In this document: positions 34,701 through 44,879 of the stretch, piece after piece
Position numbering within the stretch: the stretch's first letter is position 1
Layout: each line of letters starts with the position of its first letter
NCBI GenBank assembly: GCA_963681505.1
Contig: OY811971.1
Coordinates: 7,228,924-7,292,923, forward strand
Length of the DNA: 64,000 nt
Reading direction: 5' to 3'
From: Eunapius fragilis
Lineage: Eukaryota > Porifera > Demospongiae > Spongillida > Spongillidae
Position numbers and translations under genes: made by a program
Notes under the pieces: model-generated
Database searches by the model: none
Seen by the model: the letters and a program-made list of their open reading frames with translations, nothing else
What the model was told of the DNA's origin: nothing

Positions 34701-37700
34701 GAGATAAATCTTCTCTATGACACTATCAAGTTCACATATGAGTATGCTTTTGAACAGCTAAACTTTTTAGACACAACTGTCTACAAAGGACCTAGTTCAT
34801 TGACACTGGTATCTTGGATATCAAGACCCATGTGTGTATCCTGTTAATTTATACAGCATAACACCTTACAGCCAACGGTGTTGAGTCACATAGGAGTGTA
34901 GTGCTTCTCTCAAGTTCATCCATAACTTGTATAAAAAGATCTTGTATATAAGAATGCAATGATGGGTCAAGAGCTAAAAAGAAAGGTTATGTCAAAGACA
35001 ATATTTCAGCAGTACACTTAGTACCTTTCAATAACATGTGTAATGGAGTTGTTGCTATTGCTTGCAATGCAGCATTCAGCCAACACAGCCTAGTTGTGTT
35101 CTGAAGACCTTCGTTAGCCTTTCTTGATATGTGTAGCAAAGAGCCAGTTTGATACTTGAGATTTTAAAGTAACATTACAGTTCCATTCATGCATACAGGC
35201 TAACTTGCCTCATCAATGTGGGAAGTATATGGCCTGGGGTTATGAAAGAGCTATCATGGAAATTTAGTTGCTAATTATAGTTCTTACCCACTACGTCTTT
35301 CTATTTGGCATGTAACTGGTTCAGTTCCAACATGCACATCTGTTGCAGATCTATGTTCTTCTGCACTACTTCTGTGTGATGAGGACAGCTTTAGTACTGC
35401 AAAATACAAAAGTATTATCATCCACCTTATGTTCTCACTTGTCTGACCAACTATTGCCTCCTTATTCCCCTGTACATGTTCATTTACAATGTAAGGGGAG
35501 ATGCAGCTGTTTCTTTAATGTATGCAGTGACAGCAGACAGGTAAAGGCAATCAACCAGTAATCTTTAATGATAATTACCTTTGATGCAAAATTGTCAAAG
35601 GCTTGCTAGGCTTTTGTTGATAATATCCACAAGTTCTATTTGATTGTGAAGTTTTGGCCCTTTTTGACCACTTTTCTTTCAGCAGTGAGCTTGGCTTCCT
35701 TTTAGCTGCTTTCTATGATACGTATTCTGCACAAATCAATATAATAATCAATTTCATTTTACCTTCATTCGCTTTCGAAGTGGCTCATTAAGATCATCAT
35801 AGAACTGTCTATGACGACCAATAATGATGGGGTAGTGTTGGCAAATAAAGACATCAGGGCGCACATGCTTTTCTGGATGATCAACTTTTTAAAAATATAA
35901 TTCCATGCCTCTATGGTACCAGCTGTTGTGCAGTGGAAGACCTAAAAATAGTTGTGGTTAAATTTACAAATATCTTTATTTAGTACTGGCACCAACTTCA
36001 GCAGTATTTTCATAAGATTCATCCACGTGGTGATTCAAATCCTCTGTTTTTTTCAATGTGTTACTTAAGATTGCTTAATGAGAATGCTTACCTAGTAATA
36101 GTGAACTCCGAAATGGAACCATGGGTAATCAATGCTCCATAATTGCTTCAAAAAACTGTGGTTTGTAATACACATTCTCTGTATCCCCACAACCAGTGGG
36201 TTGGATTTTATCCATTCTTGCTGTAAAAAAGGCACCAAAAGGTTGTGTAGTGGAGGATACTGTGCAATTACTAATACCTGACTCAAAAGGCTCTTCAGCA
36301 TCACATTGGATCCTTTAATGAATTGATTTCCTTCACAAGAGCGTTGTAGGCTCCGATCATTTTTTCTGATTGCATTTTGGAACAGAAAACCAACTTCATT
36401 AATCCTGCTCTATGTGCTATCTGTTTCAGAAGAATAGAGTTCACAAGGAGTGAAAAACTACAAAATACAAAACTTATACTTCTCATTTTGGAACCTAAGA
36501 AAAGAGAAATACGTTCCTATTACTGTCATAATAAAATTTCAACAGCTATTATGCTTACCACTTTTTGCACTCTATTCTTGCAGAGTTCATCACGTGGCTT
36601 TTGCAAGCATGTGGTGAAACCTTCAGTGCATCTTTTGCTGTTCCAGCCCCAGTAACAACTCTAAATGTCCGATTTAAATAGTCTGGTAATGTTTTCATGT
36701 TGTAAACTTGGAGGAAGCTTAGCAGTAGAACCATACTTCTATCTATGATAATGTTTAGGGGTTTGACTGCATTCGCTGAACTAAACAATAAGCTTTCAGC
36801 TCTGCGAAAGTGTTGAAGAAAAAATGATATAGACAAAACTGTATGGTCTGCTGTTACTAGTTCAGCAACTGCTATAGGAGGCTTGTGTACAATAGTGTGC
36901 TTCACCACTAATGCATAATAGTACAGTGTAGGCTTCTTATTACAACTGTCCTTATAGGCAGTGAGACTACTGTTCCAGTTGCATCACAAAATACAGGCGT
37001 TTGCTAAGCAAGATCATGGTAGAGCCTAACTCCTGCTTCATTAAAACATATTACACCAAAAGGCATTGCATGAATATGCTGAATAAATCCTTCAATACGA
37101 GATTTTCTTCCAGGATTTGAAATGCTGCATTCAGCAATGCAAAAATGCCTTTGTAAAGTCATTAATGACACAATCAGGTCTCTGTCTGCCTCCATCAGAA
37201 GCCGTACCTCTGATGATATTTTTTAAAACACAGAAGTCAAGCAGCCAACTCCATCTCGATTTCCTGCAACATACAGCTCAGAGGACAACTGCATCAACTT
37301 TTTGTGGTACAGTTTTGATGGTGCCATTATATTCTCTTGGAACAAAGGAATAGCTGTGCTCGACTAATATGACGTGCATGTGTTTCTCCTGAAATGTGGT
37401 TTACTTTTCCAGAGAATGATAAATAAACCCTAACACTGTTGCTAACAAAGCTGTTGCTGTTCACAAAAAGTCTGACTTGAATGGAACAAGTTCTAAAAGT
37501 ACAATAGCCATCTGCTATGAATAAAGCTGACAGTACTTGGTTTCTTTTTCCAGTGCCTTTTGAAAGCAATGCTACAGTAGCAATTTACCTTGGATATTCC
37601 ATTGGCCATAACATGAACCCATGAAGGATTAATGTTACCATCAGAGAAAATTCCATCCCATTCTGATTTTGTCAGCTCAAAAGAACTGTTACTTTCTATA

Positions 37701-39151
37701 TCTTTTGTGAATACATGTCCTTGCGAGACAATGGATGACCGTGCCAAATGTTGTGAAGTACTTGGTGACAAGCATGTACCCTGAAGTTAAAATACTTAAT
37801 AATTGTAATCATGCTAACCAAAATGTAACACTTATGATGCGTAATGAGGAATAACAAACTAAGCCTTATATAAATTGTGAATGTTGTTTACATTTACTTG
37901 GTGATGAAATGATTCAGAAATGCATTGGTTTGAAGCATCAATTTCTGATGTCACTACATTCGTATGAAAAGGTGATGTTTGTTTTTAACAAGCTATGCAG
38001 AAAACATGTTTCACTCACTTTCATCATATATTGGTATAGATGCACATTTTTCAATGCACGATGAGCATTTGTATGTGTTTATGTGTTGCGACTCTAATTC
38101 TGTGACTCCGACACAATTTCCATGAAACCAATCGGCACAGTAGTCACAAGCAATCATGAATCTAATATGGATAAGCAGTAATGCCTTTATCATTGCACAT
38201 GTAATGCTTTTGCTCTAACCTATCAGGATCATATGGCTGTTGACATATGCAGTAAAGTTGTGTATCTTCCGTTTGAGTGTTGGTGGTAGCATTCACTGAT
38301 TCTAAATTTGCTTTAAAAGCATCAATAACTTTGAACTTTCCTCAATTATCCAAAATACTCACTCAAATACTCAGGCTTTGATCCTAGTCAGTGACAGTGG
38401 TTAAGCATTCACATACAGAACCATAATATGCATCAATATGTATAACCTTCAGTGTAGAATGGGCATTCTTCACACTGGACTGTGAGGGGCTTTTTAAAAA
38501 GATCATATACATGATGACAAATTATCATACATAGGAAATATCAGGAACATTATTGTTACCTCAATCTCTTCTCTACCAGTAAATGCTGATGTTTCAGAAC
38601 TTTCATTTTCAACTATGTTTGTTTTGTGCTGCTATGGTGCAGTGAAATTGATTTTAATACTGTTAATATAGTAAACTTTCACCTGCAATGGTGTGCTAAG
38701 CTCTTCTGCTGCAACTTCTGCTGAAACCATTTCGACTGACTCTCTGGAGCCCGTTGAACTCAAAAGGGTTTCTTTATGGTCATACCAAAATCGATACACA
38801 GCATCAATGTACCTCGATGAAGGGTATTTAAGGCCTGAAAGTGATCGAGCTACCAAGTACCAATACCCATGAGGTGGAAATCGTGATGCATTCGGTTGAG
38901 GTAAACCGTTCTCCTTTAGGACAGCTGCAAATCGTTCCAGCTCATATAAATACTTCTTCTTTCGCCTAGGCTGCATCAATGACGATTTAAAAAGTTAACC
39001 CTATAGCATAAAGAGCTACAAAAACCCTACCATGTCTTGACAAATAAGTGCCAAAGCGACGTGACAGCGATCGAGAGATCAGTATTGCAAAAAGAGGGAG
39101 GTACACGTCGGCTTGATAGGAGAGCTTGAGCTCCCCCCTAATTGACCACAT
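31787..39151 (-). CDS. Composite gene: PHD finger, DDE transposase core, USP-like and Ulp1-like proteases
   Basis: A minus-strand gene of roughly 20 or more small exons. It starts near 39151 (MWSIRGELKL; the junction to the next exon is uncertain) or at the exon 38970-38683 (RRKKKYLYELERF). In order it encodes a PHD finger, a transposase-like domain with candidate D, D and E residues, a C19-type Cys box, a C48-type His box and Cys box, and a charged C-terminal tail. Most junctions read as plausible GT/AG pairs. A one-base frame change in an A run near 35888 and a tandem duplication in the last exon suggest early decay or assembly error. I saw no terminal inverted repeats around it. It could be a transposon gene or one kept by the host. 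Confidence 0.6.
31963..32242 (-). repeat. 140-bp tandem duplication in last exon of composite gene
   Basis: Landmarks CTGAGCAAAACATAC at 31963-31977 and 32103-32117 are 140 bases apart and the whole unit between them is nearly identical, apart from a (CAG)n difference. The unit codes for MSSSPKSPLSCGEGTMVKFN on the minus strand. Confidence 0.85.
32310..33541 (-). CDS. Ulp1-like (C48) domain of the composite gene
   Basis: Exons read DKRFQLEKFDMERIYNGQ, GKKVMCFDPSFLPMFKSRGY, MDMLLFPIHKPRHWSLLV with the His of H-W-x-L-x-V (about 32925), and LPLQSNAVDCGAFVCF with the Q-x-x-x-x-D-C-G-x-F box, Cys codon at 32542-32544. MIKKFRHQMVYELSQGKL is the usual closing helix. C48 proteases cleave SUMO or related modifiers. 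One exon, near 33445-33480, contains a 36-nt GTAAGT...TGTCAG segment that is in frame and could be spliced or read. Confidence 0.65.
33925..35100 (-). CDS. USP-like (C19) domain of the composite gene
   Basis: GLQNTTRLCWLNAALQAI has the shape of the ubiquitin-protease Cys box (G-L-x-N-x-x-x-x-C-W/Y-x-N-x-x-L-Q), catalytic Cys codon at 35083-35085. Further exons read LDPSLHSYIQDLFIQVMD, ALCKETGHLNYGIQNDCSEG and DSVCNVCNKRLNMEKEIAFP followed by AVLIIHCDR, the zinc-binding and core region, and IYELNAVVV, the strand before the usual His box. A clear catalytic His box was not found. Confidence 0.6.
34655..34865 (+). mobile_element. Reverse-transcriptase fragment, Penelope-like
   Basis: Plus-strand frame reads EDKLNEFASYVSEINLLYDT, IKFTYEYAFEQLNFLDTTV and KGP. 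This matches the segment after the YIDD box in Penelope-like reverse transcriptases as I remember them. It lies between two USP exons of the composite gene, antisense to it, and is a small dead piece. Confidence 0.55.
35765..37771 (-). CDS. Transposase core of the composite gene
   Basis: Exons give WDGIFSDGNINPSWVHVM, YCTFRTCSIQVRLFVNS, HARHISRA, LQRHFCIAECSISNPGR, EGFIQHIHAMPFGVICFNEA and GVRLYHDLA. Then come PVFCDATGTVVSLP (candidate first Asp, about 36984), LNIIIDRSMVLLLSF (second Asp, 36741-36743), YLNRTFRVVTG, PHACKSHVMNSARIE, and AGTIEAWNYIFK (candidate Glu, about 35910), followed by HPEKHVRPDVFICQHYP. The order D, D, then C/H, then E resembles MULE and Zisupton/KDZ-type transposases. 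I recall uncharacterised sponge and coral relatives. Confidence 0.65.
38020..38290 (-). CDS. PHD finger exons of the composite gene
   Basis: Two exons give LYCICQQPYDPD and then FMIACDYCADWFHGNCVGVT with YKCSSCIEKC, a complete Cys4-His-Cys3 pattern. PHD fingers bind histone H3 tails; in transposases they are thought to guide insertion, which here is inference. The intron between the halves has a GTTAGA donor. Confidence 0.8.
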
Positions 39152-39264
39152 CAACACCACAGTTGACAGATAAGGTGATACATTACACACCACAGGTAAT
39201 TCTTTAAGAAAGAACAGTATGAAATAGTTCAAATGTGCAAGCCAAATAGTCATGATTTATGGTT

Positions 39265-41115
39265 CACAGCAGTGATGTAACTGCACTGAGGTCATTGACA
39301 GCATGCCATGGTCAACTTCAGTGATGTCAGCCATCTTGACCTCACACACTAGGCATGGCCTCTGTAGGAGGGTGCAACAGATACAAATGTGAAGCTATGC
39401 TGCAGAAATATTCAGGACTGCTTTTACTAACTGCTTAGGTACCTAACATCCAGTTTGAAACATCAGGGTTTCTACTAGCCATGGTCCACTTCAGTGATGT
39501 CAGCCATTACACACTTGGCATGGCCCCTGTAGGAGGGTGTAACAGATACAAATGTGAGGCTATACTGCAGTAAGACTCAGGAGTGATTGTACTAACTGCT
39601 CATGTACCTAACATCCAGTTTGAAACATCAGTGTTTCTACTAGCCATGGTCAGGTTCAGTGATGTCGGCCATCTTGACCTCACACACTTGGCATGGCCTC
39701 TGTAGGAGAGTGCAACAGAAACAAATGTGGGGCTATGCTGCAGTAAGACTCAGGAGTGATTGTACTAACTGCTCTTGTACCTAACATCCAGTTTGAAACA
39801 TCAGTGTTTCTACTAGCCATGGTCCAGTTCAGTGATGTCGGCCATCTTGACCTCACACACTTGGCATGGCCTCTGTAGGAGGGTGCAACAGATACAAATG
39901 TGAGGCTATGCTGCAGTAAGACTCAGGAGTGATTGTACTAACTGCTCATGTACCTAACATCCAGTTTGAAACATCAACTAGCCATGGTCCAGTTCAGTGA
40001 TGTCGGCCATCTTGACCTCAGACACTTGGCATGGCCTCTGTAGGAGGGTGCAACAGATACAAATGTGAGGCTATGCTGCAGTAAAACTCAGGAGTAATTG
40101 TACTAACTGCTCGTGTACCTAACATCCAGTTTGAAACATCAGGGTTTCTACTAGCCATGGTCCAGTTCAGTGATGTCGGCCATCTTGACCTCACACACTT
40201 GGCATGGCCTCTGTAGGAAGGTGCAACAGATACAAATGTGAAGCTATGCTGCAGAAAGATTCAGGACTGCTTTTACTAACTGCTTAGGTACCTAACATCC
40301 AGTTTGAAACATCAGGGTTTCTACTAGCCATGGTCCACTTCAGTGATGTCGGCCATCATGACCTCACACACTTGGCATGGCCTCTGTAGGAGGGTGCAAC
40401 AGATACAAATGTGAAGCTATGCTGCAGAAAGATTCAGGACTGCTTTTACTAACTGCTTAGGTACCTAACATCCAGTTTGAAACATCAGGGTTTCTACTGC
40501 CATGGTCCACTTCAGTGATGTCAGCCATTACACACTTGGCATGGCCCCTGTAGGAGGGTGTAACAAATACAAATGTGAGGCTATACTGCAGTAAGACTCA
40601 GGAGTGATTGCACTAACTGCTCATGTACCTAACATCCAGTTTGAAACATCAGGGTTTCCACTAGCCATGGTCCACTTTGGTGATGTCGGCCATCTTGACC
40701 TCACACACTTGGCATGGCCTCTGTAGGAGGATGCAACAGATACAAATGTGAGGCTATACTGCAGTAAGACTCAGGAGTGATTGTACTAACTGCTCATGTA
40801 CCTAACATCCAGTTTGAAACATCAACTAGCCATGGTCCAGTTCAGTGATGTCGGCCATCTTGACCTCACACACTTGGCATGGCCTCTGTAGGAGGGTGTA
40901 ACAGATACAAATGTGAGGCTATACTGCAGCAAGACTCAGGAGTGATTGTACTAACTGCTCATGTACCTAACATCCAGTTTGAAACATCAACTAGCCATGG
41001 TCCACTTCAGTGATGTCAGCCATCTTGACCTCAGACACTTGGCATGGCCTCTGTACGAGGGTGCAACAGATGCAAATGTGAGGCTATACTGCAGTAAGAC
41101 TCAGGAGTGCTACAC
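39265..41115 (+). repeat. Satellite-like array, 11 units of 164-174 bp
   Basis: GGCATGGCC recurs at 39352, 39517, 39690, 39863, 40027, 40201, 40374, 40538, 40711, 40876 and 41041. Two unit lengths (164/165 and 173/174) differ by losing either CTTGACCTC or GGGTTTCTAC-like blocks. The unit holds GATGTCGGCCATCTTGACCT and TAACATCCAGTTTGAAACAT. The array starts just 5' of the composite gene. Confidence 0.92.
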
Positions 41116-41270
41116 AAATTGCTCTATTGTACTTCATTTGGAATTTGATATTTCAGGCTGTGTTTACTTGTGAGTGCCTATCTTTACCTCGGTATTTTCA
41201 CTCCAATAAGCTTTGATGAACACGCACAGTAATGAGATTTCGGTTCTGCTGATGGCTCTATGTCCCAGTT

Positions 41271-41927
41271 CAGGGGCGGATCCAGGAATTCCGGAAGGGG
41301 GGGGGGGGGGGGTCTAAAATCAAATTCATGAAGGGGGTGGGTCTCGGAGGGGGTGTGCCCCCTCCCGTGGCGGGGCCTGGGGCACAGCCCCAGCCGCTTT
41401 TTAAAGTTTCCCATTTATTTGGCATGAAAATTAAAGCGCTTCACAGCCCAGCCGCTTTTTAAAGTTTCCCATTTATTTGGCATGAAAATTAAAGCACTTC
41501 ACAGCCCAGCCGCTTTTTTAAGTTTCCCATTTATTTGGCATGAATTAAAATTAAAGCACTTTTCACAATGATACTGTTCCTAAACAACGTAATATTGACA
41601 GCATCAAGTATAACCTTTGGGCTAGCTATACTCTGTAAAAGGGTTCATTAACAAAAGCAAAAGCCTGCGTGGGTAACGACGAGTTAACTCTTCAACCACC
41701 GCTTCTGGATTCAACTCCGGTCCACATCTCTATAGTTCCGCTGTCTTTGTCCCCACCAAACTTCCTGGCTACGGGCCTGTGTCAACGTATCAACCAGTAG
41801 AGCAACACGATAATCAATTCTGTTTTCACGACCAGCGAAGCACGTGATTAAGGTCAGTTAATTACGAAATCATCATTATTGAGGGGGGGTCCGGACCCCC
41901 AGGACCCCCTCGCTGGATCCGCGACTG
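41271..41927 (-). mobile_element. hAT non-autonomous element, related to 26272-27806
   Basis: Begins CAGGGGCGGATCCAGGAATT and ends with the complement of CAGTCGCGGATCCAGCG. Its interior matches the reverse of 27480-27806 (AACAAAAGCAAAAGCCTGCG, GTGGGTAACGACGAG), so it is a deletion derivative in opposite orientation. A 58-bp unit (CAGCCCAGCCGCTTTTTAAA and so on) is repeated three times at 41392-41560. Confidence 0.75.
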
Positions 41928-42160
41928 TAGTTGGCTTATAGAAAACACTTGCAACGTCAGGTTGTATTTGGTGCGCGAATATTAAAACAATGCGCACGCC
42001 GCTTTAATGTTATGCACTGTGGAAACCGCTGGAATGTGCGGCTGAGGAATGTGCGGCTAACTTCTACGCGGTCCTCCTCGTCCTTACCAGTGTATAGCGT
42101 TGCGAATGACCAAGGGAGCGGCGAGCTATTAACACGGCGCTCCTAGGAGTTGTGTTCGAC

Positions 42161-42208
42161 CAGAGATAATATATAAAATAATATATATATATATATATAT
42201 TATCTCTG
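42161..42208. mobile_element. 48-bp palindromic insertion with 7-bp flanking repeat
   Basis: CAGAGATAAT at the left and ATTATCTCTG at the right enclose an AT run. Flanks are GTTCGAC (42154-42160) and GTTGGAC (42209-42215), 6 of 7 identical. Removing it and one flank restores an uninterrupted VVFDMDGTL in the HAD gene. Same ends as 58141-58155. Confidence 0.72.
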
Positions 42209-42460
42209 GTTGGACATGGACGGCACACTCACCCTCCCATTTCGCCGAGATGAAGAGGCGCATCGGTGTCCCCCTAACTTCAGACATTCTGGCCTTTCTG
42301 GGTTCGGTCAATGCATGGGAGCATGGCGGTCATCGAGGAGATGGAAGACGAGGCCAACAGAAGGCTCCAGCTACAGCCGGGTACCGTGGACGTGCTCCAC
42401 TTTCTGGCCCAGTGTGGCCTGCACAGGGCCCTCATGACCAGAAATTCCGAGAAGGGTGAC

Positions 42461-43524
42461 CAGTGGCGGATACAGGGGGGGGCAAACCCGGCCTATGCCC
42501 CCCCTAACTAAAAAGGATACGCCTCCTGTCCATTGTAATGAATTTATTTACATGTAGCTCGTGCCTGTTAACTTGCTTACGTGTTAAATATCACCCCTGT
42601 CCCGTGGCCCTTTTTCTATTGTGCTATTGAGCGTTCAGTTCGTACATTGCAAATTTCAATTCAGTGCCGTCAGGAAAGTGCGGAGTCCCATGGCTAAGCG
42701 TCAGCTGACCATTGCTGAAGTATTTGCGGCGAGCAAAAGTGTACGTGCCAATGAATCATTACTGAATCAAACGACTCACACTTAAAATTCATTTTGTAGC
42801 GAAGAAAGCAGAGTAAACCAAACTCTCTAGTCACAACCATAGCAGACAGATATCCTACCATGTTCCCAAATATTACAACTATCATTAAATTACTGCTATT
42901 GACCTCTGTAACATCAAGTGGAGTGGAAAGAGCTAATTCCTCTTTTGAGATTTATTAATAATGTCTATCGCAGCACTATGGGAGAAGACATATTTAATGT
43001 GTTAATGTTACTGTACGTGCACAAATATATTGAACTTAATAGTGATGCTATCATTGACAGCTATATAGTCGACAATACCCACAATACTCTCGGAGGATGC
43101 TTCTATTTGTGAAGTGTGACTGCTATATAGGTCTCTTTAATCATTTGTATCCGTGAATACATAATTTCCAAAGTGCACATTAAATATGGCGATCCGTGTC
43201 AACGGAGATTTCGAGAACTCGCAGTGCACAGCTGCTGGTTTCTTGGTGCAGTACATCACGTGGGTAGAGACTGTTGTGTCGTGCTGGATCAACGTCTACG
43301 TTATGTCTTCGGGGTCCAGATGAACAAGCGAAAACACGAAATCACAGGAATCGGACTTAGTATTCTTCTATGCAAAAACAAAAACCCGGTGGCTAAGGTT
43401 TTTGGGGCGGATATGATGTTGCTTACTGCACTTTCCCAGACACCCTGGGAAGTTTGGAGGGGCACGCCCCCATTCCCATCCTTATTAATGCCCCCCCTAA
43501 CACAAAATCCTGTATCCGCCCCTG
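42461..43524 (+). mobile_element. hAT transposon, decayed, inside HAD gene
   Basis: Ends CAGTGGCGGATACAGG and complement of CAGGGGCGGATACAGG. The interior has the hAT C-terminal dimerisation region: a SSGVERANSSF-like piece and YRSTMGEDIFNVLMLLYVHK with NSDAIIDSY. It is only about 1.06 kb, so most of the transposase is gone. GGTG near both junctions may be a trace of a target duplication. Confidence 0.75.
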
Positions 43525-43774
43525 GCCGGTGTGCGGGTCTTTATGGAGTGCGTGCAGAAGCTGTGCACGTCAAACGCGGACAATTACTGTACCCGCTGTT
43601 TTCCCAGCAGTCGGTGTTCTCGCAGGTGTGTGTGTAGGTGTGGGTGTGTGTGTGTAAGAAAAGTTGTACATGTAAAATGTACATCTCTATTATCGAGAAT
43701 CCGCTTTTATTAATTGCGGAGGTGATCACGTGAATCCTGTTGATTGAGAGGTGATGTGGTTAGATGACATCTCC

Positions 43775-44010
43775 TTGTACCCCTCTCCCCTCCTACCCCC
43801 TCCTTGTACCCCTCTTCCCCTCCTTGTATCCCTCTCCCCCTCCTTGTACCCCTCTTCCCCTCCTTGTACCCCTCTCCCCCTCCTTGTACCCCTTACCCCT
43901 CCTCGTACCCCCTCTTCCCCTCCTTGTATCCCTCTCCCCCTCCTTGTACCCCCTCTTCCCCTCCTTGTACCCCCTCTTCCCCTCCTTGTACCCCTCTCCC
44001 CCTCTTCCTC
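43775..44010 (+). repeat. Pyrimidine-rich minisatellite in HAD intron
   Basis: About a dozen units of TCCTTGTACCCCTCTCCCCC type. It lies just upstream of the 3' splice site at 44031. Open frames through it on both strands are artefacts. Confidence 0.9.
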
Positions 44011-44316
44011 TTCTTTCTTTGTTCTGCAAAGATCATTACTAGGGAGTTCCAGCCGTGCAAGCCTGACCCCGCCCCCCTCTTCCACGTGTGTGAGAAGTGG
44101 TCCATGGACCCAGGAAGTGTGGTGATGGTGGGGGACGACAGGGTGGACATGGCTTGTGGCCGTGCAGCGGGGGCAGGTGGGTGGGAGGAGGGAGAGGGGA
44201 TGAGGGGAGAAGGGAGAGGGAAGGAGGGAGAGGGGAGAAGGGAAGGAGAGGCGATGAGGGAGGGAGGACGTAGCCAGAGAGATATGGTTAGTAATGAAGT
44301 GAGAGAAGTCAGCTAG

Positions 44317-44649
44317 TGTGATATATACCTGCCCTCTGTAGTGACAGTCTTGGTGTGATATATACCTGCCCTCTGTAGTGACAGTCTTGGTGTGATATAT
44401 ACCTGCCCTCGATCTAGTGACAGTCTTGGTGTGATATATACCTGCCCTCGATCTTGTGACGGTCTTGGTGTGATATATACCTGCCCTCTGTAGTGACAGT
44501 CTTGGTGTGATATATACCTGCCCTCTGTAGTGACAGTCTTGGTGTGATATATACCTGCCCTCTGTAGTGACAGTCTTGGTGTGATATATACCTGCCCTCT
44601 GTAGTGACAGTCTTGGTGTGATATATCCCTGCCCTCTGTAGTGACAGTC
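44317..44649 (+). repeat. 37-bp tandem repeats carrying a 3' splice site
   Basis: Nine units (starts 44317, 44354, 44391, 44430, 44469, 44506, 44543, 44580, 44617), seven-odd of 37 bases and two of 39. Each unit has GCCCTCTGTAG followed by TGACAGTCTTG, which is the acceptor and first exon bases of the HAD exon at 44642. Confidence 0.88.
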
Positions 44650-44879
44650 TTGCTGGCCAGTGGACAGCACTGCATGATGGACCACGCCCACCATGCTGAC
44701 CACACCATCACCTCTCAACAAGACCTCATCACCTTTCTCACCTCAGACATGACAGTGAGCAGGAAATGTTATGGTGGATAATTATGCGCATGTTGATCTC
44801 ACACTTACTCAATTGAAAATAATAATAATTGCCATAAAAATGTGGTTTAGCATATGGCAAAAAGCCACACACACCCTAC

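Larger units (their letters stand above)
42125..44754 (+). pseudogene. HAD-superfamily hydrolase gene, broken
   Basis: HAD motif I is split: TALLGVVFD ends at 42160 and DMDGTLTLPF starts at 42213, with a 48-bp palindrome between. MKRRIGVPLTSDILAFLGS and IEEMEDEANRRLQLQPGTVD, HRALMTRNSEKG follow in shifted frames (at least two shifts before 42460). A hAT element then interrupts the exon. It resumes as VRVFMECVQKLCT and, after a shift, YPLFSQQSVFSQ (donor at 43626). Exon 44032-44176 has FQPCKPDPAPLFHVCEKW and VVMVGDDRVDMACGRAAGA, the HAD lysine and acidic motifs. Exon 44642-44754 has VLLASGQHC. HAD enzymes are Asp-nucleophile phosphatases. Later exons are intact, so the ruin is recent. Confidence 0.78.

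Noticed and set aside
42129-42311. Isoleucine-tyrosine frame at the AT palindrome
   Set aside because: Antisense of the HAD exon and the micro-palindrome.
43726-44721. 331-residue minus frame and proline-rich plus frames
   Set aside because: Made of the pyrimidine minisatellite and the 37-bp repeats in HAD introns.
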